NCBI RefSeq assembly: GCF_035916875.1
Contig: NZ_JAXUHN010000045.1
Coordinates: 1 to 36,820 of the forward strand
DNA from: Methylomicrobium sp035916875
GTDB taxonomy: Bacteria > Pseudomonadota > Gammaproteobacteria > Methylococcales > Methylomonadaceae
DNA: 36,820 nt
Reading direction: 5' to 3'
Positions 8,528-16,435 of the stretch are shown in pieces. The position numbers were made by a program, and so were the translations under genes. The notes beneath the pieces are model-generated. The model was not told the DNA's origin. It made no database searches and saw nothing but the letters and a program-made list of their open reading frames with translations. How positions within the stretch are numbered: position 1 is the stretch's first letter; each line of letters opens with the position of its first letter.

Positions 8528-8544
8528 GCGCCAAATCATGTCGT
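8528..8544 (-). promoter_or_regulatory. Candidate WYL-regulon operator 1 (weak)
   Basis: GCGCCA, spacer AATCA, TGTCGT. The right half is exact and the left half matches 4 of 6 of ACGACA. It has the same left half as the site before the AAA+ ATPase gene. It lies between the divergent genes starting at 8422 and 8707. Confidence 0.4.
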
Positions 8545-8626
8545 CGAACAATAAAACCATCTCGACCTAAAAAACGATCAACAAAACCCTGAAATCACGG
8601 CAGCGCGTGCATGAGCGCCACTTTCT

Positions 8627-8643
8627 CCGACGTGATCTGTCGC
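8627..8643 (+). promoter_or_regulatory. Candidate WYL-regulon operator 2
   Basis: CCGACG, spacer TGATC, TGTCGC. Core CGAC and TGTCG halves are conserved with the 5-base spacer. It lies 64 bases before the NADAR start and 14-20 bases before a possible -10 element (GATAAT at 8654-8659). Confidence 0.5.
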
Positions 8644-8706
8644 TACCACCCCTGATAATTTGATGGTCCCGCCGCTGGGCGGATTCACAAACTGTCGAGG
8701 TGATTT

Positions 8707-9321
8707 ATGAATGAACAAGCGCTGTTAGCAGTTTCCGAATACCCGTTGCACGAATCCTGCGTCTTCAAAAAAGTCAAAGAGGAGTTTGGCGGTTTTTCCA
8801 ATATGTCCAATGCATACAAGGTGAGGGTCAACGGTATCCAAATGCATAATACCGAAGCCCTGTATCAGGCCTTCCGCTTCCCGCATTTGATCAATGCCCA
8901 GCTTGAAATCATCAAACCGCCAAGCGGCATGGTTTCGAAAATGATAAGTAAACATTACCGGTCTCAGACGCGCGCCGACTGGGATGCGGTCAGAATCGAC
9001 ATCATGCGCTGGTGCATCTGGGTAAAATTGGCGCAAAACTGGGTTGGCTTTGGCAATTTGCTGGAGAGTACTGGCGACAGGGCGATCGTCGAGCATTCTC
9101 ATAAGGATCCTTTCTGGGGAGCGCTGCTGACGGGTAGCGGAACGCTGAGAGGGCAAAATGTGTTGGGCAAGCTGCTGATGGCGCTTCGGGATGAATACCG
9201 ACATGGCTCGGAAGAGTCCAGACAGGCATTACGGACTGTCGAGCCGCTCGCGATCGAACAGTTTCTGCTGCTCGGCCAGCCCATAGCGTCAGTGAGTCGA
9301 GACGTCAGAAAAGCGGCCTGA
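8707..9321 (+). CDS. NADAR (YbiA/DUF1768) family protein, predicted N-glycosidase
   Basis: 204 residues. GAGGTGA sits just before the ATG. The N-terminal motif FKKVKEEFGGFSNMSNAY, then NTEALYQAFRFP, SKMISKHYRSQTRADWD, WVKLAQNWVGFGNLLESTGD and HKDPFWGAL are the characteristic blocks of NADAR proteins. Known members split the N-glycosidic bond of riboflavin intermediates (YbiA type), and others remove ADP-ribose from guanine bases in DNA, opposing DarT1-type toxins. Which substrate applies here cannot be read from sequence; no DarT is present in the window. The extended C-terminus (about 185-204) is not typical of the shortest members. The gene is transcribed away from the exported-protein pair and has an operator-like dyad upstream, which places it in the WYL group. 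Confidence 0.88.
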   Translation: MNEQALLAVSEYPLHESCVFKKVKEEFGGFSNMSNAYKVRVNGIQMHNTEALYQAFRFPHLINAQLEIIKPPSGMVSKMISKHYRSQTRADWDAVRIDIMRWCIWVKLAQNWVGFGNLLESTGDRAIVEHSHKDPFWGALLTGSGTLRGQNVLGKLLMALRDEYRHGSEESRQALRTVEPLAIEQFLLLGQPIASVSRDVRKAA

Positions 9322-9390
9322 GCCTGCCCGTGGGGCGCGAACGATCCTCTGTCACCAAGCGATCATCAATTGAGATCAATAGGACAGCGA

Positions 9391-9996
9391 TTAGCCGACC
9401 GCATCCGGTTTCATCAGTTGATCCAAGGTCAATCCGCAAGCCGGTGCAAACACCTTCATGAAATAATCGACTTCCGGCAATGGCGAGTTCTGGATTTTTT
9501 TCAATAATTCTTCGGCAGCGCTGCTGTATTCCTGATTTCCAGCCTGTAATTCCGCCTTGCATTTAAGATAGGCCGAGATTTTGTCGGCCATTTTGATCAA
9601 TGCGTCACGCTCGGCTGAGGCCGCATCCTGCGGGGAGAATAACGGTTGAAAATCAGTCTGCAAGTCCTCCGGCAACAGTTTCAACAACGCCTGGGCGGCT
9701 TGCTGCTCGATGGCTTTATAGGCTTGCTGGATGGCAGTCGAGTGGTATTTGATCGGTGTCGGCAAATCACCGGTAATCACTTCGGTCACATCGTGATACA
9801 GCGCCGCCGTGGTCACCGCGTTGGCATCAACCTGACCGCCGAAATAGCGATTTTTGATCAAGGCCAACGTATGCGCAATGACGGCCACCTCCCAACTGTG
9901 TTCCATCACATTTTCCGGGTTGGCATTGCGCATCAAGCCCCAGCGTGTGATCCAGCGAAGACGGGTTAAATAAGCAAAAAAGGCGGAGTTGTTCAT
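9391..9996 (-). CDS. yfbR: YfbR-type 5'-deoxynucleotidase (HD domain)
   Basis: 201 residues from the ATG at 9996 (MNNSAFFAYLTRLRWITRWG), chosen because it aligns end to end with E. coli YfbR as I remember it; longer frames upstream add only non-conserved residues. The metal ligands of the HD fold are present: His33 (in MEHSWE), His68 and Asp69 (ALYHDVTEV), and Asp138 (IKMADKISAYLKC). The substrate pocket motif TGDLPTPIKY is intact. The enzyme removes the 5' phosphate from deoxynucleoside monophosphates. It stands alone on the minus strand, divergent from the Sir2 gene, with the most symmetrical simple dyad of the regulon 45 bases before its start. Recruitment of this housekeeping nucleotidase into such a cluster is unusual. 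Confidence 0.92.
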   Translation of the reverse strand: MNNSAFFAYLTRLRWITRWGLMRNANPENVMEHSWEVAVIAHTLALIKNRYFGGQVDANAVTTAALYHDVTEVITGDLPTPIKYHSTAIQQAYKAIEQQAAQALLKLLPEDLQTDFQPLFSPQDAASAERDALIKMADKISAYLKCKAELQAGNQEYSSAAEELLKKIQNSPLPEVDYFMKVFAPACGLTLDQLMKPDAVG

Positions 9997-10040
9997 ATTC
10001 GTTCTCGGCATGGTAAGAGCAGCCATCATAACGATCAGGC

Positions 10041-10057
10041 ACGACAGTCTATGTCGT
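10041..10057 (-). promoter_or_regulatory. Candidate WYL-regulon operator 3 (perfect dyad)
   Basis: ACGACA, spacer GTCTA, TGTCGT. The two six-base arms are perfect reverse complements. It lies 45-61 bases before the yfbR start and overlaps where the -35 region of that promoter should be, with a TATGAT -10 candidate closer to the gene. Confidence 0.65.
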
Positions 10058-10097
10058 ATGAGGCAACCAGGAGTACCTCGGCTAAAGGTGGTTATTA

Positions 10098-10114
10098 GTG
10101 TCACATTCTGTCGC
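10098..10114 (+). promoter_or_regulatory. Candidate WYL-regulon operator 4 (weak)
   Basis: GTGTCA, spacer CATTC, TGTCGC. The right half is conserved and the left half matches 3 of 6 of ACGACA. It is 62-78 bases before the Sir2 start and just before a TATACT -10 candidate (10125-10130). Confidence 0.35.
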
Positions 10115-10175
10115 TATGAGCATATATACTTCATTGCACAGCACAAAACAGCTCACATTCAGGAGAACTCCCATC

Positions 10176-10931
10176 ATGTTTGCCGAAGAATTAATTACTG
10201 CTATAAAAATAGCACGTCATATCGTGGTATTGACTGGCGCTGGCGTATCCGCCGAAAGCGGCATTCCGACTTTCCGTGATGCGCAGACCGGATTGTGGGA
10301 AAACTTTGATGCCACCCAATTAGCCAGCCCTCAGGGGTTTCAGTCGGACCCGGAGTTAGTCTGGGGCTGGTACGAATGGCGACGCGCGCAGGTCCTTGGC
10401 GCCCGGCCGAATCCCGCGCACTATGCCATTGTCCAATTCGCCGAACAGGTCGAGCAATTGACCTTGATCACTCAAAACGTCGACGACCTGCACGAACGCG
10501 CCGGCAGCCCTAACGTGATTCGTTTGCACGGCAGTCTGCATCAACCGCGTTGTTTTGCTTGCGCCAGTCCCTACGCGTTTCCGGAAGCAATTCCACAGGA
10601 GCCTGCCGCGGGACGACGCTTGCCGCCGTCGCGATGTCCGCATTGCAACGACTACATTCGTCCCGGTGTGGTTTGGTTTGGCGAGTCATTGCCCGAGGCG
10701 GAGTGGAGGCGTGCGGAACTCGCCGCGAAAGCTTGCGATGTGTTGTTGTCGATCGGCACTTCCGCCCTCGTTTGGCCGGCCGCGCAATTGCCGATCGATG
10801 CGGCGCGTCATGGCGCCGTGGTAGTTCAGATCAATCCTGATCAAACGCCCTTGAACGCCGTGGCGCGCTATAACATCCAAGGCAAAGCCGGCGAAATTTT
10901 GCCTGGATTAGTGGATGCGGTAGCCTTGTGA
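10176..10931 (+). CDS. Sir2-family NAD-dependent protein deacylase (class III-like)
   Basis: 251 residues from the ATG at 10176, which has AGGAG 10 bases upstream; the longer open frame lacks conserved residues. NAD-binding motifs GAGVSAESGIPTFR (21-34) and TQNVDDLHERAG (99-110) are intact, with catalytic His118 in RLHGS and the zinc ligands Cys126, Cys129, Cys154 and Cys157. Tyr66 and Arg69 (in WYEWRRAQ) correspond to the Tyr-x2-Arg pair of SIRT5/CobB-type enzymes that prefer acidic acyl groups such as succinyl or malonyl. The product nicotinamide and O-acyl-ADP-ribose link it to the NAD/ADP-ribose theme of the neighbours. The oxygenase gene follows 78 bases downstream on the same strand, probably one transcript. 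Confidence 0.92.
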   Translation: MFAEELITAIKIARHIVVLTGAGVSAESGIPTFRDAQTGLWENFDATQLASPQGFQSDPELVWGWYEWRRAQVLGARPNPAHYAIVQFAEQVEQLTLITQNVDDLHERAGSPNVIRLHGSLHQPRCFACASPYAFPEAIPQEPAAGRRLPPSRCPHCNDYIRPGVVWFGESLPEAEWRRAELAAKACDVLLSIGTSALVWPAAQLPIDAARHGAVVVQINPDQTPLNAVARYNIQGKAGEILPGLVDAVAL

Positions 10932-11009
10932 TGCCGTATCGGATCAGCCGCGCGAATGCGAAAGGCTAACGACATTTTTTCTTTATCGACCCTATGACGG
11001 AAATCGACG

Positions 11010-11708
11010 ATGCAAAACTTCAATGCTTTTAACTGGGAACCGATGAGTCAATCCCTCGATGAAATGGGCTATGCCGTGATCAAACACCTGGTATCCCCGG
11101 AGGAGTGCCGAACGATTGCCGGTTGGTATATCGACCCGGAACGGTTTCGTAGCCGTATCACGATGGCAAAACATGGGTTTGGGCGCGGCGAATATCAATA
11201 CTTCAACTATCCGCTGCCGGAGACTGTCGCCTGTTTACGGACAGACATGTACCGCGGCTTGGCCCCGATTGCCAATATCTGGAATACCGCAATGAAAATT
11301 GATACTCGTTTTCCGGAACAGCATGCAGACTTCATCGAACGCTGCCGCCAAGCCGGACAACACAAGCCGACGCCGCTGCTGCTTCGTTATCAACCCGGCG
11401 ATTACAATTGCCTGCACCAGGATATATATGGCGAGCATGTGTTTCCGTTGCAGGTTGCCGTGTTATTGTCCGCCCCCGCAAACGATTTTACCGGCGGCGA
11501 GTTTGTGCTGACCGAGCAAAGGCCGCGTATGCAGTCACGGGTTGAAGTCGTGCCTTTGCAACAAGGCGATGGCGTTATTTTTCCGGTGCGGCATCGGCCT
11601 GTCAAAGGAGGGCGCGGCGTTTACCGGGTCAACATGCGTCATGGCGTCAGCCGTATTCGCTCCGGAGAACGATATACCTTGGGCATCATCTTTCATGATG
11701 CGCTGTGA
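11010..11708 (+). CDS. Oxygenase-NA type 2OG-Fe(II) dioxygenase (PF09859-like)
   Basis: 232 residues. Strong conserved blocks are RSRITMAKHGFGRGEYQYF (48-66), LAPIANIW, PTPLLLRYQPGDYNCLHQD (120-138) and FTGGEFVLTEQRPRMQSR (160-177). His136 and Asp138 form the iron-binding H-x-D; His195 or His211 would be the distal ligand, and RSGERYTLGIIFHDA ends the fold. This is the family annotated in databases as oxygenase catalysing oxidative methylation (demethylation) of damaged DNA; direct biochemical proof is limited as far as I know. A cytoplasmic role on methylated nucleic acid is the usual proposal. It follows the Sir2 gene and is convergent with the WYL gene, only 13 bases apart. A single half-site ACGACA lies at 10969-10974. 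Confidence 0.88.
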   Translation: MQNFNAFNWEPMSQSLDEMGYAVIKHLVSPEECRTIAGWYIDPERFRSRITMAKHGFGRGEYQYFNYPLPETVACLRTDMYRGLAPIANIWNTAMKIDTRFPEQHADFIERCRQAGQHKPTPLLLRYQPGDYNCLHQDIYGEHVFPLQVAVLLSAPANDFTGGEFVLTEQRPRMQSRVEVVPLQQGDGVIFPVRHRPVKGGRGVYRVNMRHGVSRIRSGERYTLGIIFHDAL

Positions 11709-11721
11709 CACTGAGCCCAAC

Positions 11722-12741
11722 TTAATCGATCTGGTATTTTTTCGCCAACACCCGCACCGAGTCGGCCATCTTTTTACGAAGACTTTCGGGTTCCAACACT
11801 TCCACCCGTGCGCCGAAACTTTGCAGCCACCAAAACAACTGTTCGGTGTCCTGCACTGTGGCGGTAATCTTGGAACTCCCGTCTTCAAACCGGTCGATGA
11901 CCTGATCTTCGGATAAACGCGATTCGGACAGATGGTTGGTGGTAATCGGATCGAAGATCGCGACCAGTTTGATCGGTTGGTACGACACCTCGCCGGAAAA
12001 GTTGAAGCCCATGCGCCCTGTGTCGATAAATTGCTGCAAATCGAAACCGGTAGGGCGAACGGCCGGGTCATCGAGTGGTTCTATGCGTTGGATGCGATGC
12101 AAGGCGAAAATGCTGGGGACTTTTGTACCGACCTTGCTGGCGATCAGATAAATGCTGCCGTTGCGCAACACTAGGCCTAACGGATTCAGATCATAATCAC
12201 CCAACTCGCCATTGGAATGCCGGTAATGGACACGCAATTGCCGGTCTTTCAACAAAGCTTCACTGACGATACCCTGTACTTCCGGCAACACTTCCGGCAT
12301 CAATAGCGGCTGCGTTGGCTGCACGATCGCTATTTTCTTGGGCCACTCTGCCAGCGGCGTTTCGCTAACTTCCTGAAGCTTAAAGCCGGCTTCCTCGAAA
12401 AACAACTCCAAATCATCCAGTGTCGCTTTTGGAAAAAGCGGTGTCAAAAATTTTTCCAGCAATTTCAGCGACAACGCCTGGCTGATGGTTAGTCCGGCAA
12501 TACGGATAGAGGGCGCGTCTTTCAGCCAATACCAACGGACGGTTCTGTCACGGCATTTTTGACTGCCTATTTTGTCAGGGAAAGCCGCTTCCAAAGTGAG
12601 CATATCCCGCTGAATCTGCCGCATGCTGATTTTTATCTCTTGATATTCAAAAGTTTTCTTGATTCTCTCGGTCGTAATGTTTTCTGGATAACGAGGCAAT
12701 ATAGCAAGGATTTGCAGCAGCCGAACCATTTGCGGACTCAT
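11722..12741 (-). CDS. WYL-domain transcriptional regulator
   Basis: 339 residues. Residues 1-70 are a winged helix-turn-helix (MRQIQRDMLTLEAAFP holds the recognition helix), then a linker. A WYL domain follows at about 160-225 (LRVHYRHSNGELGDYDLNPL, GSIYLIASK, IFALHRIQRIE). The WYL triad itself is IYL here, a usual variation. A C-terminal WCX extension lies at about 250-339 (VAIFDPITTNHLSESRLS, FWWLQSFGARVEVLEPESL). WYL domains bind small ligands or nucleic acids and switch DNA binding. The gene's own promoter is covered by a 27-bp near-ideal palindrome, so autorepression is very likely. I infer that this protein controls the eight dyads listed here. Conserved basic residues such as Arg169 and Arg174 could bind a nucleotide ligand. 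Confidence 0.93.
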   Translation of the reverse strand: MSPQMVRLLQILAILPRYPENITTERIKKTFEYQEIKISMRQIQRDMLTLEAAFPDKIGSQKCRDRTVRWYWLKDAPSIRIAGLTISQALSLKLLEKFLTPLFPKATLDDLELFFEEAGFKLQEVSETPLAEWPKKIAIVQPTQPLLMPEVLPEVQGIVSEALLKDRQLRVHYRHSNGELGDYDLNPLGLVLRNGSIYLIASKVGTKVPSIFALHRIQRIEPLDDPAVRPTGFDLQQFIDTGRMGFNFSGEVSYQPIKLVAIFDPITTNHLSESRLSEDQVIDRFEDGSSKITATVQDTEQLFWWLQSFGARVEVLEPESLRKKMADSVRVLAKKYQID

Positions 12742-12772
12742 CTCTTAATCTCCACTCGCCAAAAGTATCGCT

Positions 12773-12801
12773 ATTTTATTGACGACATATTATGTCGTCA
12801 A
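12773..12801 (-). promoter_or_regulatory. Sigma-70 promoter of the WYL gene
   Basis: On the minus strand, TTGACG (12796-12801) and TAAAAT (12773-12778) are separated by exactly 17 bases. The -35 box and all of the spacer lie within the 27-bp palindrome, so binding of a dimeric repressor would block RNA polymerase. The transcription start would fall near 12766, about 25 bases before the ATG. Confidence 0.7.
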
Positions 12802-12803
12802 TA
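12777..12803 (-). promoter_or_regulatory. WYL-regulon operator 5 (best palindrome)
   Basis: Arms TATTGACGACA and TGTCGTCAATA are perfect reverse complements over 11 bases, separated by TATTA. It contains the 17-base core ACGACA-N5-TGTCGT at 12782-12798. It starts 36 bases before the WYL start codon and overlaps the -35 box. This is the strongest copy in the window. Confidence 0.8.
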
Positions 12804-12865
12804 GTCTAAAATTCAGCTGGGATCGGACCTGCATAAAAAATGTCGTGCAATGAAAGTATTTCAAG

Positions 12866-12882
12866 ACGACACAAAATGTCGC
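12866..12882 (+). promoter_or_regulatory. WYL-regulon operator 6
   Basis: ACGACA, spacer CAAAA, TGTCGC. Extended arms AAGACGACA and TGTCGCCTT agree at 8 of 9 positions. It lies 125 bases before the protein phosphatase start. A lone half-site TGTCGT is also present at 12841-12846. Confidence 0.65.
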
Positions 12883-13006
12883 CTTAGCCATCTATCATCA
12901 CTTTTTCAACCGGAAATATCGGTTCGAAATGCCATGCCAATGCATGCGACAGACGATGCTTTCGCATCGGCAAGCCAACACCGAATCAACAGCACGAAGG
13001 AGTCTT

Positions 13007-13891
13007 ATGCAAAACCATGCGCCAATCCGAAAACTCCCCGCAAACGTACAGGGTAAAGATTATGTCGTAGGCGATTTGCACGGCTGTTACCGCCTGCTCG
13101 AACGCTTGCTGGACGCGGTGCATTTCGACAAGAGCCGAGACCGGCTGTTCTCGGTCGGCGATTTGATCGACCGCGGACCGGAATCGTTGCGTTGCCTGCA
13201 ATTGCTGGCAGAACCCTGGTTTTATGCCGTGCTGGGCAATCACGAAATCATGATGCTGGATTTCTTCCTGTCCTACTTACGCAGCGGCAGTATCGATGCT
13301 TTAACAGACAACCAGGGAACCGGCTTTTTAGACTACGGGGGCAACTGGGTCAAAGACTATTTTCAGGCCGACCAATGTACCATGTCCGACGAATTCAATC
13401 GCGGCATGGCCATGATTCTGGAACTTCCGTTGATCTGGGTCGTGGGAGACGGAAAAAACCGTTTTCATGTCATTCATGCCGAACTGGTCAAGCCCAATTA
13501 CCGCTCAGACAAACACATCGTCTGGCTGGATAGCGACCTGGATTGTTGGCTCGAAGAACAAACCGTTCCGCCCAAGGTAGAAGACAGGCTGCTTTGGGGG
13601 CGAACGTTGATGCTCAGCCAACGGGTGGCTATGGACTACGCCAAGATTCAGCCCGGCCTTTCCAGAACATTTTGCGGGCATACCTATGCCGCCAGGCCCC
13701 GCCAAGTGTTATCGCATCTGTGTTTGGATACCGGAGCGTTTATATCGGAGGATCCGGATTTCTATAATGAAGTGGATGAAGAATACGGTCTGACGATTTT
13801 CGATGTTAAGATGGAGTGTTGGGTTTCGGCGTCTTATCAGTCTGAAGAATTGGTTTGGGGTGAGCATGCTGGTCATGCTGCTGGTCGATAA
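13007..13891 (+). CDS. PPP-family serine/threonine protein phosphatase
   Basis: 294 residues from the ATG at 13007, which has AAGGAG 5-10 bases upstream; the frame extends back to 12929 without conservation. Metal-binding motifs of the calcineurin-like phosphoesterase fold are present in order: VGDLHGCY (Asp23, His25), VGDLIDRGPES (Asp52), LGNHE (Asn78, His79), then FHVIHAEL and FCGHTYAARP for the distal His ligands. These are the PPP signatures of PrpA/PrpB and lambda phosphatase, and it is about 75 residues longer than those. It could act on phosphoproteins or on other phosphoesters. The WYL gene is divergent, and the unknown 463-aa gene follows after 88 bases on the same strand. Confidence 0.9.
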   Translation: MQNHAPIRKLPANVQGKDYVVGDLHGCYRLLERLLDAVHFDKSRDRLFSVGDLIDRGPESLRCLQLLAEPWFYAVLGNHEIMMLDFFLSYLRSGSIDALTDNQGTGFLDYGGNWVKDYFQADQCTMSDEFNRGMAMILELPLIWVVGDGKNRFHVIHAELVKPNYRSDKHIVWLDSDLDCWLEEQTVPPKVEDRLLWGRTLMLSQRVAMDYAKIQPGLSRTFCGHTYAARPRQVLSHLCLDTGAFISEDPDFYNEVDEEYGLTIFDVKMECWVSASYQSEELVWGEHAGHAAGR

Positions 13892-13979
13892 ACTGCTTGT
13901 TCAGCACTCCAACAACATAGAATCCAAATCAACATGGACTTTCGTTTCATAGCATTGTTAATTACATAGGGGGAAAGTA

Positions 13980-15371
13980 ATGCTCAAAAATACATATTTA
14001 AGCCGTCCTGATGTCAATGATTTTATTGATTGGCTTTCCTTGGAAATCAAGCAAAATAACTTGATACATTCCTACACATTGCCAAACAACACAAAGATAA
14101 CTTTCCAAGGCTTAGCAGATGCCTTTAATCAATACGCTTGGCGTTTTAATTTCAGCGATCCCACGGGGCAAATTCATACAGGCAGCGCCTTTATAGATAG
14201 CGCGAGGTGTTTTGTAACTCTTGCCTCTGGCCTTCAAGCAAATCTCCCTCCTAATCCGGCAAACGATCAGGTTATTTGCGAATGGGCATGCGCGGTCATG
14301 ATGTGGGGCGGCGTAACAAATGGCAATGTTGATTGGCTTAAAACCAATGTTGTTGGTCTTGCCAGAGAGGTTGACAATGTTAGGAATATCTTATCGGGTA
14401 ATGACGAAGATCCCGCAGTTATGAATCCAATTCGGCGCTTCAACGCGGGAATGACCAAAGTATATTCATTGATCGTGCCCAATTTCATTATTTACGATAG
14501 CCGTGTTGCCGCGTCGTTAGCTTGGTTAGTTGCTGCATGGTGCAAGCAAGCTGGTAGAGCATCTGTACCAAAAGAGCTTGCCTTTCCTTGTATGCCGCCA
14601 AAGGAAGGGGAAAACCCTAGGATTAGAAAATCCCGTAACCCAAGCAATAACACCCTGATCTTTCCAAACATGAATGGAAATGTTAAACGGTATGCTCAAT
14701 GGAACATGCGGGCTAGTTGGATTCTTAGAGAGTGTTTAACGCGATCAAACAATACTGTATTTCACCAACAAGGCAGCAATGATTTACGTGCACTCGAAGC
14801 AGCTTTATTTATGTGGGGATATGACTTAGGGCAAAAAATTTTGCCGATTGACATCGAATTACCAGAAATTGAAGAGACTGAAGCTAATCCTCCTGATGCA
14901 ATCGAGCAAGACGAAGTATGTAGAGCAAACTGGAATCGTTTGGCAACACTTGGAGGCCAAGCTAGACCGTTTTGTTGGGTGTTCGAAATTGAAAAGGACG
15001 CGATTCTTATTGACCGAGGACAGCCAAACCTTGACGTATTTTCCACTGCTGAAATATTCAGTTTACTACATCGTCTATACGATGAATTTGGTTTTGACTG
15101 GTTTCCGCTAGCAAATAACGTCGCGCATTTAACACATAGAACCGAACGAGATGGGCTTGGCAGTTTTATTAGTTACGTATCATGCAATAAGATAATTGAA
15201 CCGTTACCAGCAAGACTGGTAGCTCAGGCACAAGCCGCTTCGCAATTGGGCCCGATCCTCATGCACTATGGTATATTTCAGTGGAACGGGGCGATGAATG
15301 GTATCCATTTTCGGCTACAGACAGCCCCGCCACCCACAATCGATGATCTACGGATGGTTCTTTCTGCATAG
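13980..15371 (+). CDS. Protein of unknown function (463 aa), lower GC than neighbours
   Basis: A strong ribosome-binding site (GGGGGAAAG) ends 3 bases before the ATG. The protein looks soluble. Conserved-looking blocks are WACAVMMWGGVTNGNVDWL (about 97-115), RRFNAGMTKVYSLIVPNF (about 152-169), IIYDSRVAASLAWLVAAWC (170-188), RNPSNNTLIFPNMNG and WNMRASWILRECL. The block around YDSRVAASL is reminiscent of helical proteins in which a Tyr/Asp/Arg cluster lies in an active site, but I do not recognise the family and assign no function. By eye the base composition is clearly AT-richer and codon choice differs from the flanking genes, which suggests separate acquisition. It probably shares a transcript with the phosphatase. 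Confidence 0.8.
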   Translation: MLKNTYLSRPDVNDFIDWLSLEIKQNNLIHSYTLPNNTKITFQGLADAFNQYAWRFNFSDPTGQIHTGSAFIDSARCFVTLASGLQANLPPNPANDQVICEWACAVMMWGGVTNGNVDWLKTNVVGLAREVDNVRNILSGNDEDPAVMNPIRRFNAGMTKVYSLIVPNFIIYDSRVAASLAWLVAAWCKQAGRASVPKELAFPCMPPKEGENPRIRKSRNPSNNTLIFPNMNGNVKRYAQWNMRASWILRECLTRSNNTVFHQQGSNDLRALEAALFMWGYDLGQKILPIDIELPEIEETEANPPDAIEQDEVCRANWNRLATLGGQARPFCWVFEIEKDAILIDRGQPNLDVFSTAEIFSLLHRLYDEFGFDWFPLANNVAHLTHRTERDGLGSFISYVSCNKIIEPLPARLVAQAQAASQLGPILMHYGIFQWNGAMNGIHFRLQTAPPPTIDDLRMVLSA

Positions 15372-15620
15372 TATGAAAATTTTGTTTGCGAAAATATTGC
15401 TTCCACTAACGACGACCTAAATGCGGATTAAGAGCGTAGCAAAGCCGGACGGCGGGGTTTGAAGAATGCTATCTAAGCGCCTAATTCCTCCACAGGCTCG
15501 GGTGATTTTTTTGGACCTTTGCAAGGTATTAACGTAGACCTTAATTGATTGGCATCATCAAAACGTAGAGACGAGGTTGCAAACCCAGTCCCGCATGCAT
15601 AGTGCTTTATCTTTTATGTT
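15372..15620. other. Convergent intergenic region
   Basis: 249 bases between convergent genes. No T-tailed hairpin or ORF is convincing. No copy of the WYL dyad is present, as expected for a region that holds two gene ends and no starts. Confidence 0.35.
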
Positions 15621-16385
15621 TTATAGCTGCTGGTTTCCCAGCGCCCAAACCGCAAAATCATGCCCTCCACCCAACCAATATAGAAATTGGCCTGGATAAT
15701 ATTTAGGCCAATACGATTCTCGGCTACCTTCATAGTTCCTACGGTAGCGCCCAACCAACCAATCCGGCATGCCGACCGGATTGGCTGCCACCGATTGCGC
15801 AAAGATGCCATCCGGGTTCTCGAAGTTGGTCCAGTTGCCGCCAAAACCATGCTGAATCAAAAACAGAATTTTGGGTTTAAGCCGGTTGCTGTTGTAAAGC
15901 GCTTGGTAGCTGGCTACGCCCTCGCCGCAGAGATAAAGCAGACTGAAACGTTCTGGTCCATGTTCGGCGGGATAGTCGGGCAAGCGTTCCATGATGCCCC
16001 AAATTCCGAACGGTTCTGCAAAATGCTCGCGCCCTTCATTCGGATTACCATCGAAAACGTTGGGCGGTTGGGGAACCCAACCGTTGGGTATCAACTCTTT
16101 CATGGTCATGTCACGCAAGCCCAAAACGCGATAGCCTCTAAAACCAGAATGCACGTTGTTCAAGGCATGCAAAAATCGCGGTCGGCTCACCATGTAGTCT
16201 GTGTAAACGAACGAATAGACATTGCCGGCCAACCATCGTACCGGCTTGCCGTCCGTTCCAGCGCCTGGATAATACAACGAGTCTTGCAGCACCTCATTGA
16301 GCGGGAATGGATTGTTTACGATGGCGCCGGCCGTTAAATTCATCAGCCATTCGGGTGGCGTCATGCAAGGGATTTGTTCAATCAT
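15621..16385 (-). CDS. Conserved-looking protein of unknown function (254 aa)
   Basis: Start ATG at 16385 (MIEQIPCMTPPEWLMNLTAG); a GTG three codons earlier is an alternative. It is soluble and rich in Trp, Tyr, Pro and Gly. Notable parts are NNPFPLNEVLQDSLYYPGAG (about 25-44), the AGNVYSFVYTDY stretch, FAEPFGIWGIMERLPDYP, RFSLLYLCGEGVASYQALY and a glycine-rich LIQHGFGGNWTNFENPDG, then a C-terminal LGGGHDFAVWALG. The many conserved-type aromatic residues suggest an enzyme, but I do not recognise the family. It is the last gene of a three-gene minus-strand unit headed by the AAA+ ATPase, 50 bases after the previous gene. Confidence 0.78.
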   Translation of the reverse strand: MIEQIPCMTPPEWLMNLTAGAIVNNPFPLNEVLQDSLYYPGAGTDGKPVRWLAGNVYSFVYTDYMVSRPRFLHALNNVHSGFRGYRVLGLRDMTMKELIPNGWVPQPPNVFDGNPNEGREHFAEPFGIWGIMERLPDYPAEHGPERFSLLYLCGEGVASYQALYNSNRLKPKILFLIQHGFGGNWTNFENPDGIFAQSVAANPVGMPDWLVGRYRRNYEGSRESYWPKYYPGQFLYWLGGGHDFAVWALGNQQL

Positions 16386-16435
16386 GGTGTTCACTTAGAA
16401 AAATTAGATGTTGATAAAACAGATATTCGCAATGA

